A program made the position numbers and the translations under genes. The notes below the pieces were generated by a model. It worked only from the letters and a program-made list of their open reading frames with translations. It did no database searches and had not been told where the DNA came from. From JBGLNL01 sp964548045 (GTDB lineage Bacteria; Chloroflexota; Dehalococcoidia; SZUA-161; SpSt-899), in the NCBI GenBank assembly GCA_964548045.1, contig CAZJQZ010000018.1, forward strand, positions 1 to 27,671: DNA of 27,671 nt, written 5' to 3'. Below are positions 7,515 through 15,562 of the stretch, piece by piece. The number at the start of each line of letters is the position of its first letter. The first letter of the stretch is position 1.

Positions 7515-8786
7515 CTAAGTAACCTGGTCCAGTAGCTCCGTTGAGTCGATCACTTCGATATCAGCGGTCTTACGCATTTTCATAAATGGCGAGGAGAGTT
7601 TCTGCGCTGTCCCGAGAAACTTCATGGCCACCGGAGCTTTCTCCAGAACTGCCCCGTATGCTTTTGCCATATTGGCATAGCCATGGAGGGCCATATCGAA
7701 GTTCATCATGCAGGTGGGACAGGACGGAACTACCATCTCTTTTGCACCCGCATTGATGGCTTCTTCAAGGCGTGCACTGGCTGTCTCTGACGACCATTCA
7801 GGATTGCAAAGCACCTGACTGCCACCAGCTCCACAGCACCAGGCTTCCTCTCGATTGCGCTCCATCTCCACCAGTTCAATCCCAGGGATCATTTTGAGCA
7901 GTTCGCGTGGCTCCTCGTAAACGCCGGTGTATCGTCCCAGCATACAGGGATCATGCACGGTTATTGTTTTCTTATACTCTTTCTTTATCTTCAGCTTGTC
8001 TTCCTTGAGAAGCCTGAGTGCGAATTCGGTGATGTGGAGTACCTCTGGTTCCAATTGTGCATACTTGCTCCAGAGCTTTTTCATAACCATCTGGCAGGCG
8101 GTGCATGAGGCAATAATGGTCTTCACTCCCAGTTTGTTAATCGCCTCGACGTTCTTTTTGGCCAGCCTGGCGAATTCCTCTTCCTCCCCCAATTCATAGA
8201 CAGGGAAACCGCAACAGACCTCATCCTCTCCTAATACTCCCCAGTCAACCCCGGCTTTATCCAGTATGCTGGCAGTGGCCTTGGCGATTGAATTGGCATT
8301 GGCGTCAAATTCCAGTGAACAACCGACAAAAAAGAGAACTTCCTGCCCCTGTTTGATCTTCTTTTCTTCTTTCTTCTTGAGCCATTTACCCCGGTTCTTG
8401 TTGCTGGTCATGAAAGGATTGTCATTGGCTTTGGTGCTATCGACCAGGGGTTTAACCTGCGGTGGCGGGCCAAGACCACGCTTGACCAGCTCCCGGCGCA
8501 TTTCCATGTAGGTTTCCAGCGGGTGGAGTCCCATGGCCGCGTAGCAGTGCGCATCACAGGCACCACACAGGGTACAGTTGTATACGCGCTCCGCGGTCTT
8601 TTCATTCCATTCCAGATCACCCTCCAGTATTGCCCGGGCGATGGCGTTTTTGCCGATAGCGAAAAAGGATTCGAATCCAAACTTTTCACCGGCGGGACAT
8701 GTTGGAAGGCTTTGCCTGTAGGCAACCCGGCAGGAGCCACATTTGCTGCAATGATAAATTTGTGACTTGAGATCTTCTAATGCCAT
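7515..8786 (-). CDS. HdrD/GlcF-like (Fe-S) oxidoreductase with two CCG domains
   Basis: Soluble electron carrier of 423 residues. Two N-terminal 4Fe-4S motifs are at Cys13, 16, 19, 30 and Cys71, 74, 77, 81. Two cysteine-rich CCG domains follow: CSLEFDANAN...DEVCCGFP...SCTACQ, then HDPCMLGRY...AWCCGAGG...SCPTC. CCG pairs bind a noncubane or paired 4Fe-4S cluster in heterodisulfide reductase and occur in GlcF-type subunits of lactate and glycolate dehydrogenases. Here it directly follows an FAD-binding dehydrogenase gene, the GlcD-GlcF arrangement. ATG 8786 is preceded by AGGAGG. Its partner could be the FAD protein upstream, the Mo enzyme downstream, or both. Physiological acceptor unknown. 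Confidence 0.92.
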   Translation of the reverse strand: MALEDLKSQIYHCSKCGSCRVAYRQSLPTCPAGEKFGFESFFAIGKNAIARAILEGDLEWNEKTAERVYNCTLCGACDAHCYAAMGLHPLETYMEMRRELVKRGLGPPPQVKPLVDSTKANDNPFMTSNKNRGKWLKKKEEKKIKQGQEVLFFVGCSLEFDANANSIAKATASILDKAGVDWGVLGEDEVCCGFPVYELGEEEEFARLAKKNVEAINKLGVKTIIASCTACQMVMKKLWSKYAQLEPEVLHITEFALRLLKEDKLKIKKEYKKTITVHDPCMLGRYTGVYEEPRELLKMIPGIELVEMERNREEAWCCGAGGSQVLCNPEWSSETASARLEEAINAGAKEMVVPSCPTCMMNFDMALHGYANMAKAYGAVLEKAPVAMKFLGTAQKLSSPFMKMRKTADIEVIDSTELLDQVT

Positions 8787-8800
8787 TATTTCCTCCTAAA

Positions 8801-10270
8801 CTAAAGGTCCTTAAACACCTGTGATGGTGCCATGATATCATTGGGGTCAATTGACTTCTTGATATCTCTGAGCAGTTTGGAATAACTCGGCAGCAACCCG
8901 GGTTCCATCTGCCGGAAGAAGCCGGCGCTGGCCTGAGCCGATCCGTATTTCATCGTCTCCTGGAAATACATCGGCATGAACTTGCGGAACTTATCAATGG
9001 AATCCTGATCTTCGGGATTGAACTCGATATCATACTCCATCATGAAGCACTCAGTTCGTTCCCAAGGTGCCAGCCAGATTCGTGGCGGAATTTCCCGCCC
9101 GGAGGATGAAGTCATCTTGTAATCAAGCTTGGCCAGCAGTTCATGGGCCAGTTTTTGTGCGCCCGGAACCATGTGCGGCGGCACATAGACGAACGCCATC
9201 AGATGGGGCTCGTGACGCAGATAGTGGATAGCTGCTACCGAACTGCCGCCCCAGAGCATATCGAGGTTCTCTTTTACATATCCCTCAAAAGTGATCAGCT
9301 TCCCGTTGTTTTTGGAGATAGCTTCGTTGATAAGTTCCCTGTAAACCTCCGCCTGCTTTTCGTTGTGGCAACTGATCTTGGCCATCAGCAGGAATTCCGG
9401 CAGCGAATCTTCCAACTTGGCAAATTCCTCCTGATTGTGGAAAACATCGGATGTTGCGGCAATGGCGGCTGTCTGGTATTTGTTAGTAGCCACGATTTGT
9501 TTGCAAATCCCAAGCTGGGTAATATCTTTCATGCCACCGACTACGGATTCGATATCTGGGAAAGCGACCTGGATTGGTTCTTCAATAGCGCGCACCGGAA
9601 CCAGACGACGGATCATCTTGGTAACGATGCCAAATATCCCCATCGAACCGCGGAAGAGTTCGTTCATGTTCGGGCCCCAGGCGATACGAAAATAGGGATT
9701 GGTTTGTTCCATTCCCTGGAACGCTGCGGAGCCGGTTCTGAATATCTCCCCGTTTGGTAATACCGCTTCTAGCGAAACCACGTCATTCATATCCATGGCG
9801 CCGGTGGAACCGCCCCCCAGATTGAAATTACCGATGGGTCCGCCAGTGTGAGGGCCACCGCCCAGCGGCAATGGTTCGAGCCCGACCTGCTTGGCCTCGT
9901 AGATGAGCTTGCCCCAGGTAACACCCGGCTCGATGGTGGCTGTTCGAGTTTCCTGATCGATTTTGATGATGCGATTTAGCCTTCTGAGTACCACTACCGC
10001 ACCGCCTTTCCGGGGCGACGTAGCACCACTCAAGTTGGTCCCGTAAGAATAGGGATACAACGGAGTCTTGGTTTTATTCGCCAGTTTGACGATTTCCTGG
10101 ACCTCCTCCGCTGTTCCCGGCACTACCACGTAATCTGAATCATACGCTTTTAGCGCCTGCGAAACCTCATCTCTGCAATAGGGGATGATATCTTCCCTTT
10201 CTACGGAGACATATTCTTCGCCGACAATCTTGGCCGCTTCTTTATAGAAGTCGTCCTGTGGACTTCCCAT
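8801..10270 (-). CDS. FAD-binding dehydrogenase, GlcD / vanillyl-alcohol oxidase superfamily
   Basis: Flavoprotein of 489 residues. The FAD_binding_4 domain spans about residues 40-220: VVPGTAEEVQEIVKLAN, YPYSYGTNLSG, the EPGVTWGKL motif, and GGGPHTGGPIGNFNLGGGS. A C-terminal FAD-oxidase cap follows. The block around LFRGSMGIFGIVTKM is typical of the family. Candidate substrates are 2-hydroxyacids or alkyl-phenol-like alcohols; the sequence does not decide. First gene of the unit with the HdrD-like and Mo proteins. ATG 10270 follows GGAGG at nine bases. A strong promoter and a leader of about 140 bases lie upstream. Confidence 0.9.
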   Translation of the reverse strand: MGSPQDDFYKEAAKIVGEEYVSVEREDIIPYCRDEVSQALKAYDSDYVVVPGTAEEVQEIVKLANKTKTPLYPYSYGTNLSGATSPRKGGAVVVLRRLNRIIKIDQETRTATIEPGVTWGKLIYEAKQVGLEPLPLGGGPHTGGPIGNFNLGGGSTGAMDMNDVVSLEAVLPNGEIFRTGSAAFQGMEQTNPYFRIAWGPNMNELFRGSMGIFGIVTKMIRRLVPVRAIEEPIQVAFPDIESVVGGMKDITQLGICKQIVATNKYQTAAIAATSDVFHNQEEFAKLEDSLPEFLLMAKISCHNEKQAEVYRELINEAISKNNGKLITFEGYVKENLDMLWGGSSVAAIHYLRHEPHLMAFVYVPPHMVPGAQKLAHELLAKLDYKMTSSSGREIPPRIWLAPWERTECFMMEYDIEFNPEDQDSIDKFRKFMPMYFQETMKYGSAQASAGFFRQMEPGLLPSYSKLLRDIKKSIDPNDIMAPSQVFKDL

Positions 10271-10410
10271 ACGTTTTAACCTCCCTCGTCGATTTGCTAT
10301 TCTGATCCCTTAAGTAAGGGGTCGCATAGCTTCACCTCGGCAACTGTATTTAGGTGTCTCCCGGTCTGGTGCAGAGGTGCTTTCTGAGCCTGCGTCCCAT
10401 CGGACACGCA
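10271..10410 (-). other. Structured 5' leader of the FAD dehydrogenase operon, class unknown
   Basis: Between the predicted start site (about 10410) and the ATG lie several potential hairpins on the minus strand: CTGCGT/ACGCAG at the 5' end, CACCTC pairing with a later GAGGTG, and an 8-pair hairpin starting GACCCCTTA near 10322-10303. I could not match this to a riboswitch class. A loose likeness to glycine-aptamer strings was not sufficient. Confidence 0.3.
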
Positions 10411-10416
10411 GATATC

Positions 10417-10445
10417 ATTATATACTACATGAAAATAATAGACAA
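10417..10445 (-). promoter_or_regulatory. Promoter of the FAD dehydrogenase operon
   Basis: Minus strand -35 TTGTCT (10445-10440), 17-base spacer, perfect -10 TATAAT (10422-10417). Its -35 overlaps that of the divergent cobU promoter. Confidence 0.7.
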
Positions 10446-10467
10446 TATTTGCTATCAGTCCTATAGT
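10439..10467 (+). promoter_or_regulatory. Promoter of cobU-cobQ
   Basis: Plus strand -35 TAGACA (10439-10444), 17-base spacer, -10 TATAGT (10462-10467), predicting a start near 10474. The 59-base leader is too short for a cobalamin riboswitch. Confidence 0.6.
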
Positions 10468-10473
10468 GAATGT

Positions 10474-10489
10474 ATGGGATGTATCCCAT
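10474..10489. promoter_or_regulatory. Palindromic operator candidate at the cobU start site
   Basis: Perfect inverted repeat ATGGGAT-GT-ATCCCAT at the predicted transcription start of cobU. That position suits a repressor. The regulator is unknown. Confidence 0.45.
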
Positions 10490-10532
10490 TCCTAAAACCG
10501 CTTTTTTGGGTTAAGATATGAGGGGATAATTA

Positions 10533-11093
10533 ATGAGTAAAAAATGTGTTTTTATTTCTGGAGGCGCTCGCAGCGGCAAGAGCCAATTCGCTCAGGAACT
10601 GGCAGGCAGTATCAGTGATAAAGTTCTCTTTGTGGCTACCGCTGAGGCTCTGGATGTGGATATGAAGGTGAGGATCGCGAACCACCAAAACCAGCGTCCG
10701 AAGTCATGGCAAACACTGGAGGCTTCCACGAATATAGCGGACAAAATCAGAGAACATATTGGGGATGCTGAAGTTGTGCTCATCGATTGCCTGACACTGC
10801 TGGTTTCCAATATTCTGCTTGGTGAGGAACGGGGATTTTCAGAAAAAGAAATTGATGCCGGTGAGGCAGAGAATCGGGTACTGATGGAAATCAGGGCGGT
10901 GATCAGTTTTATGCAGGAATCCCCGGCAACTTTCATCATCGTCTCCAATGAAGTTGGCCTTGGAATTGTGCCGGAAAACAGATTTGCCAGGATCTATCGC
11001 GATCTGCTGGGCAGGGCCAATCAGCTTGTGGCCTGCCATGCCGATGAGTTCTTCTTCATGATGTCCGGTATCCCGATGAAGGTGAAACCTTAA
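10533..11093 (+). CDS. cobU: Adenosylcobinamide kinase / adenosylcobinamide-phosphate guanylyltransferase
   Basis: Phosphorylates adenosylcobinamide and activates it with GTP for attachment of the lower ligand in cobalamin synthesis. The 186 residues are of usual family length. The P-loop GGARSGKS is at residues 10-17, followed by FVATAEALD and IDCLTLLVSN, the expected CobU motifs. A late SNEVGLGIVPENRFARIYRDLLG block is also diagnostic. ATG 10533 follows GAGGGGA. The TAA is immediately followed by the cobQ ATG, so the two are coupled. The pair suggests corrinoid assembly or salvage feeding B12 enzymes elsewhere. Confidence 0.96.
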   Translation: MSKKCVFISGGARSGKSQFAQELAGSISDKVLFVATAEALDVDMKVRIANHQNQRPKSWQTLEASTNIADKIREHIGDAEVVLIDCLTLLVSNILLGEERGFSEKEIDAGEAENRVLMEIRAVISFMQESPATFIIVSNEVGLGIVPENRFARIYRDLLGRANQLVACHADEFFFMMSGIPMKVKP

Positions 11094-12596
11094 ATGAGCG
11101 CTAAAACCCTGATGCTCCAGGGTACCGGTTCCTCAGTGGGCAAGAGCATCATGGTGGCGGCTCTGTGCCGCATCATGAAACAGGATGGTTTCCGCGTGGC
11201 TCCGTTCAAGTCGCAGAACATGGCCCTCAATTCCTTCGTCACGAAAGAGGGCCACGAAATGGGCCGGGCTCAAGTGGTTCAGGCAGAAGCCGCCGGACTT
11301 GAACCTCATGTGGATATGAACCCGGTTCTCCTCAAACCAGAAGCCGATGCCAAATCGCAAGTAGTAGTCATGGGTAAGCCGTGGAAGACCGTCAGTGCTT
11401 ATGATTACTACAAATATGCATCGGAGCTTTTCCCGATCATTGAAGAATCGCTTGATCGACTGTGCTCTCAGTATGATGCGGTGGTTATCGAAGGCGCGGG
11501 CAGCCCGGCCGAGATCAATCTGCGTCGGTTTGAAATTGTGAATATGGCAATAGCCAAGCTGGCGAAGGCACCGGTTTTGCTGGTGGGAGATATCGATAAA
11601 GGTGGCGTTTTTGCTCAATTAGTGGGAACTCAGATGCTTCTTGAAGAGGACGAACGGGAACTGGTCAAGGGATTCATAATCAATAAGTTCCGAGGGGATA
11701 TTGCCATATTGAAACCGGGACTTGGTATGTTGGAAGATCGTACCAGTGTTCCGGTACTTGGTGTGGTGCCCTATTACCATGATATCATTATCAATGAAGA
11801 GGACTCGGTGTATCACACCGGAGACGACGGGAAGGAACCCCAAGTAGACATTGCTGTTATCCATCTTCCCCGAATTTCCAATTCCACTGATTTCGAACCG
11901 TTGCAGCAGGAAGCTGGGGTTCGTCTGCGTTATGTCACCGCTCCGTGGCAGATCAACACCCCGGACCTCATCATTATCCCCGGCAGCAAAAGCACCATCT
12001 CCGATTTGAATCATATTAAAAATACTGGTCTGGCCGAAGCGATAGTGGAAAAGTTGCAGCAAGGAACGCCAGTGATCGGGATATGCGGTGGTTTCCAGAT
12101 GCTGGGCAAGCACATCGAAGACCCGGCAGGCATAGAATCTGATGCCGGAAGTGTTGAGGGATTGGGATTGCTTGATGTAACTACCTCATTTGAGGGAGAA
12201 AAGTCCACCCATCAGGTTAAAGCTGAAGTTGCTGGTGATACAGGAATGTTTGCCGGGCTCGCCGGTCAGGTGTTGACAGGATATGAGATTCACATGGGAC
12301 AGACTCGGTGTGGTGAAGTTAACTCAGTTTTCAAGATCACACAGAGATCAGGTGAAAAGGACGATCACTTTGACGGGGCTTTGAGGCGAGATGGCAAAGT
12401 ATTCGGAACCTATCTTCACGGACTGTTTGATAATGATATCTTTCGGCGGTCATTACTGCAAAACATTAAACCGGGTTATGAACCCGAAGGGCAAAGCCTG
12501 CTTTTGTCCAAAGAGGAACAGTACGATAAACTGGCTGCACTGGTGCGTGAGAGCCTGGATATCGAGCGAATTTACAGCATTTGCGGGCTTCGTTAG
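11094..12596 (+). CDS. cobQ: Adenosylcobyric acid synthase, glutamine-hydrolysing
   Basis: Amidates the b, d, e and g side chains of adenosylcobyrinic acid a,c-diamide using ATP and glutamine. Length is 500 residues, normal for CobQ/CbiP. The N-terminal dethiobiotin-synthetase-like domain carries GTGSSVGKS (residues 10-18), with FKSQNMALNS and VIEGAGSPAEINL following. The C-terminal class I amidotransferase domain has PGSKSTISDL, nucleophile Cys331 in GICGGFQMLG and the His of GTYLHGLFDN. Start is the ATG directly after the cobU stop, with SD-like bases inside the end of cobU. Ends just before a strong bidirectional terminator. Confidence 0.97.
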   Translation: MSAKTLMLQGTGSSVGKSIMVAALCRIMKQDGFRVAPFKSQNMALNSFVTKEGHEMGRAQVVQAEAAGLEPHVDMNPVLLKPEADAKSQVVVMGKPWKTVSAYDYYKYASELFPIIEESLDRLCSQYDAVVIEGAGSPAEINLRRFEIVNMAIAKLAKAPVLLVGDIDKGGVFAQLVGTQMLLEEDERELVKGFIINKFRGDIAILKPGLGMLEDRTSVPVLGVVPYYHDIIINEEDSVYHTGDDGKEPQVDIAVIHLPRISNSTDFEPLQQEAGVRLRYVTAPWQINTPDLIIIPGSKSTISDLNHIKNTGLAEAIVEKLQQGTPVIGICGGFQMLGKHIEDPAGIESDAGSVEGLGLLDVTTSFEGEKSTHQVKAEVAGDTGMFAGLAGQVLTGYEIHMGQTRCGEVNSVFKITQRSGEKDDHFDGALRRDGKVFGTYLHGLFDNDIFRRSLLQNIKPGYEPEGQSLLLSKEEQYDKLAALVRESLDIERIYSICGLR

Positions 12597-12616
12597 ATAT
12601 CCGAACACAAGCCAAT

Positions 12617-12651
12617 AAAAAAGGCCCTTGCGTTTCGCAAGGGCCTTTTTT
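12617..12651. terminator. Bidirectional intrinsic terminator between cobQ and the thiolase gene
   Basis: Perfect 16-bp stem AAAAAAGGCCCTTGCG / CGCAAGGGCCTTTTTT with a TTT loop. Flanking A and T runs make it functional for the convergent genes on both strands. Confidence 0.92.
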
Positions 12652-12666
12652 AAACTCACTAAGCTT

Positions 12667-13890
12667 TTACTTCTTTTTCTTTGTTGCGGTATCGGCAGCG
12701 CCAATAAGCTGAACATTGGCCTGGAAGGTGCCGGGAACGCCGCCCTGACACTGTACCAGAGCCATATCGACATTCTTCAATTGTCGCTCCGGTTTCTCGG
12801 CTCTGCCCTGAATTTGCCTGTAGCCCTCGTAAACCATGCGGATTCCGCTGGCGCCGATGGGGTGACCGAATGACTTCAATCCACCATCGGGATTGACCGG
12901 CAACTGGCCATCAAGCAGGTATCGGCCATCATTAACGGCTTCCGTACCTTCACCTTTGTTGCAAATCCCCAGGGATTCATAGGCAATGAGTTCTGTAATA
13001 GTGAAGCAGTCATGCAACTCAACAAGCTGGACCTCTTTGGAGAAATCCTTGACCCCGGTCTGGGCCTTCACTTGTTCGCAGGCAACAGCCGTTTCTGTCC
13101 AGAAGGTCGCGTCTACATCGGACTTGCACTTGCCGTTCCACGGATTGATACGGGTAACGGATACACCCAGACCTTTAATCAGAACATAGTCATCGCGGAA
13201 ATTCTTGGCGATGTCTGCTCTAGTAAGAATTGCGGCTGCCGCGCCGTCGGTGGTAGGGCAGCAGTCAAACAGACCCAGCGGATAAACGATCGGGGGCGAC
13301 ATCATCACTGCTTCCATGCTCAACTCTCGCTGCAAGTGGGCTTTGGGATGCATCGAACCATTATGATGGTTTTTTACAGCGATCTTGGCCAGGGTACGTT
13401 TGCCTTCGATCGGGTCAATACCATATTTGTGCCAGTAATTGATGGTCGCCATTGCGTATGCTCCGGGACCTGTCAACCTGGTATTGTATACCGGGTGCAG
13501 GCTATCTGGCTGTGTGGTGGGAAGGACATTGAAACCGCAATCCTTACATTTCTCAAATCCCAGGGCCAAGACGGTATCATACATCCCACTGGCAATTGAC
13601 ATAGCTGCCATCCGTATTGCCTCTGAACCAGACCCGCAATTGTTTTCAACCCTGGTGACCGGCTTCAAATCCATTTTGAGCGGCTCACTCAAACAACCGG
13701 CGGTTACGCCAGTGAAAATCGTGCCCACAAATGCCGCATCCACAGCATTCGGCTCAATGCCCGCATCTTCATAAGCTTCCCAGGCAGCTTCAATAATTAC
13801 ATCGGCATCACTCTTTGTCCATAGTTCTCCGAATCTGGTCAATCCCATGCCGACTATGGCTACTTTATCTTTAATGGTTCCTTCTGCCAT
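12667..13890 (-). CDS. Thiolase, SCP-x / acetyl-CoA acetyltransferase type
   Basis: Claisen-type thiolase of 407 residues, forming or cleaving a 3-oxoacyl-CoA in the cytoplasm. The acyl-accepting Cys85 lies in VENNCGSGSEAIR, His293 in LHDCFTITEL, and His343 in SFGHPIGASG. Cys381 in QCQGGVPG is near the position of the second catalytic cysteine. The HDCF motif and overall layout are those of the SCP-x/archaeal-type thiolases that work with DUF35 partner proteins. The upstream gene, 36 bases away, is an HMG-CoA-synthase-like protein fused to DUF35, so the two products probably form a complex. ATG 13890 follows AGGAGG at eleven bases. Confidence 0.93.
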   Translation of the reverse strand: MAEGTIKDKVAIVGMGLTRFGELWTKSDADVIIEAAWEAYEDAGIEPNAVDAAFVGTIFTGVTAGCLSEPLKMDLKPVTRVENNCGSGSEAIRMAAMSIASGMYDTVLALGFEKCKDCGFNVLPTTQPDSLHPVYNTRLTGPGAYAMATINYWHKYGIDPIEGKRTLAKIAVKNHHNGSMHPKAHLQRELSMEAVMMSPPIVYPLGLFDCCPTTDGAAAAILTRADIAKNFRDDYVLIKGLGVSVTRINPWNGKCKSDVDATFWTETAVACEQVKAQTGVKDFSKEVQLVELHDCFTITELIAYESLGICNKGEGTEAVNDGRYLLDGQLPVNPDGGLKSFGHPIGASGIRMVYEGYRQIQGRAEKPERQLKNVDMALVQCQGGVPGTFQANVQLIGAADTATKKKK

Positions 13891-13926
13891 GTGTTCTTAT
13901 ACCTCCTCTTAATTCCCCATTAATCC

Positions 13927-15363
13927 TTACTTTTTCGGCTCCCTGGGGGGGCGGGCCTTCCAGTAATAATGTATGATACCTTTTTCTTCGTGGAATCTCC
14001 TGAAAGACATTTCAACCGGCATGCCGATTTCCATCTCGTTGGGGTCCCTGTCTGCCATGATGCACTGGATTCGTCCACCGCCTTTGAAATCCACTTGACA
14101 CATGCTGTTTGGCGGATCGGATGTTGGTGTAGCATAATCTAAGTTATAAGTATAGATTTTTGCTGGTGTCTGGGCCAAACTGACTTCAGTGAATTCGTCT
14201 TTGGAAAGGCATTTGGGACATACTCGCTCGACCGGGAACTGCACTTCACCACACTTCTTGCACTTACTGCCATGAAGCGAGATGATACTGCTTCGCTCGC
14301 GCCATTCACGTGGTAGCGAAGCATACGCTACTGGAGCTGGCGATTCATACTCTTTTGAGACTAAACCTCGGAAAAGTAGATATCGGCCGTAATTAGCTAG
14401 TTCCACAGTGGTGGCCAAATGATCTTTCATGCCACGGCGACCATTCTTGATCTTTTCAATTTCCGGCGTGACTTTGATGCTGAAAACGTCGCCACCATCA
14501 GCATAACTTACCAGAAGAATTCTGTCTCCGGCCTTCGAATCCTCAAGGGCAGCTACCAGCAATTGAAGTGGGAAAGCACAACCGGTGTTCCCCATCTCAT
14601 CAAACAGGGGGTCCTGAATTTGAGAGGGTTTGAAACCGCAGTCCTTGACCCAGGTAGCGCGGGTGTGAGGTGTTTTAGCGTGAGCGGGGAAAATGAGTTT
14701 GCTGACGCTTTCGGGTTTTAGTTTGAACGCTTTCAGGGCATTGCCAACGGTTTCTGTAAGAAGACGATTGTAACCCTGGGTGTTTACGAAGCGTTCCTCC
14801 CATGATTTGACAAACTGGTCGTCGGCTTTTCTCCAGCGATCGGTGAACTCTTCGGTGAAGGAATAAATTCCGTCCACTTCAGCGATCACGTTCTTGTCGC
14901 CGACCATGAGGGCGGCGGCACCATCTCCGAAATCACTCTCCTCCGCTGAGTTGGGTGGGGCGAGACGACAATCAGCAGCGGCAACAACCACGTTCTTTTG
15001 CGATCCTGCTTTTACCATGTCGAGAGCCAGTTTGAGTCCGGATGTTCCGGCTCTGAGGCTGGCACCGCAGTCAATAGCAAACAAATCATTGTTCAGATCG
15101 GTTGCTTTGGCAATGACGGCAGCACTGGATTTCTCCATAAATGCCGGGGTGGTGGTGACGAACAGTAGTCCGTCTACTATGTTTCGTTTGAAGCCTCTCA
15201 GGCAGTCAATAACGGCCTCAACCGCCATGGTTATGGTGTCCTCATCCCAATTTGCAACTGCACGACCCCCGTCGCCCGGATATCCATCCCATGCTCGGGC
15301 AATCTCTTTGCGACTCAGCCGATAGTAAGGAACATAGGCACCATATGAGGTAATTCCTGCCAC
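13927..15363 (-). CDS. HMG-CoA synthase-like (thiolase-fold) protein fused to a DUF35 zinc-ribbon/OB domain
   Basis: The 478-residue protein has two parts. Residues 1-330 are a 3-hydroxy-3-methylglutaryl-CoA synthase-like condensing enzyme, with candidate Glu77 (FMEKSS), nucleophile Cys99 (AIDCGASLRAG), the His228/His233 region (FPAHAKTPH) and GNTGCAF near 258-264. Residues 345-478 are a DUF35 OB-fold domain with a zinc ribbon (Cys368, 371, 382, 385). In archaea HMG-CoA synthase, thiolase and a separate DUF35 protein form one complex that channels acetoacetyl-CoA. Here DUF35 is fused to the synthase and the thiolase gene is next in the operon. Real HMG-CoA synthesis is possible, as is another condensation or acyl transfer. 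Start is GTG 15363 after AAGGAGG. Confidence 0.9.
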   Translation of the reverse strand: MAGITSYGAYVPYYRLSRKEIARAWDGYPGDGGRAVANWDEDTITMAVEAVIDCLRGFKRNIVDGLLFVTTTPAFMEKSSAAVIAKATDLNNDLFAIDCGASLRAGTSGLKLALDMVKAGSQKNVVVAAADCRLAPPNSAEESDFGDGAAALMVGDKNVIAEVDGIYSFTEEFTDRWRKADDQFVKSWEERFVNTQGYNRLLTETVGNALKAFKLKPESVSKLIFPAHAKTPHTRATWVKDCGFKPSQIQDPLFDEMGNTGCAFPLQLLVAALEDSKAGDRILLVSYADGGDVFSIKVTPEIEKIKNGRRGMKDHLATTVELANYGRYLLFRGLVSKEYESPAPVAYASLPREWRERSSIISLHGSKCKKCGEVQFPVERVCPKCLSKDEFTEVSLAQTPAKIYTYNLDYATPTSDPPNSMCQVDFKGGGRIQCIMADRDPNEMEIGMPVEMSFRRFHEEKGIIHYYWKARPPREPKK

Positions 15364-15440
15364 TTTTTCTTCCTCCTTAAGACAGAATTTATACGTTTGG
15401 CAATCCGATATTCAGGACACCAAATTCGGCAACCTCTAAC

Positions 15441-15470
15441 AATATATCAAATACCGTTACCGACTGTCAA
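15441..15470 (-). promoter_or_regulatory. Promoter of the HMG-CoA synthase-like/thiolase operon
   Basis: Minus strand perfect -35 TTGACA (15470-15465), 18-base spacer, -10 TATATT (15446-15441). Predicts a leader of about 70 bases. Confidence 0.75.
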
Positions 15471-15498
15471 TTTCCTTCGGCATGATTTCTGTTATTGC

Positions 15499-15513
15499 CA
15501 AAGTTCGACTTTG
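15499..15513. promoter_or_regulatory. Inverted repeat in the divergent synthase/hydrolase promoter region
   Basis: Perfect repeat CAAAGT-TCG-ACTTTG between the minus-strand -35 (15465-15470) and the plus-strand -10 (15528-15533). It is a plausible operator for either gene. Confidence 0.35.
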
Positions 15514-15527
15514 AAAATGGGGCACGT

Positions 15528-15533
15528 TATAAT
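15528..15533 (+). promoter_or_regulatory. -10 element of the alpha/beta hydrolase gene
   Basis: TATAAT on the plus strand with only a weak -35 (about 15504-15509). The implied start near 15540 places the in-frame TTG at 15533 inside the promoter, which supports TTG 15563 as the translation start. Confidence 0.4.
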
Positions 15534-15562
15534 TGGATTCGATTATTATTAAGGAAGCAGAT

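Noticed and set aside
10303..10380. Glycine-type riboswitch in the FAD dehydrogenase leader
   Set aside because: Only short strings resemble the aptamer (GGGAGA, GCCGAGG); the conserved core and order do not hold.
10446..10532. Cobalamin riboswitch upstream of cobU
   Set aside because: The predicted leader is only about 59 bases and lacks the B12-box and conserved core.
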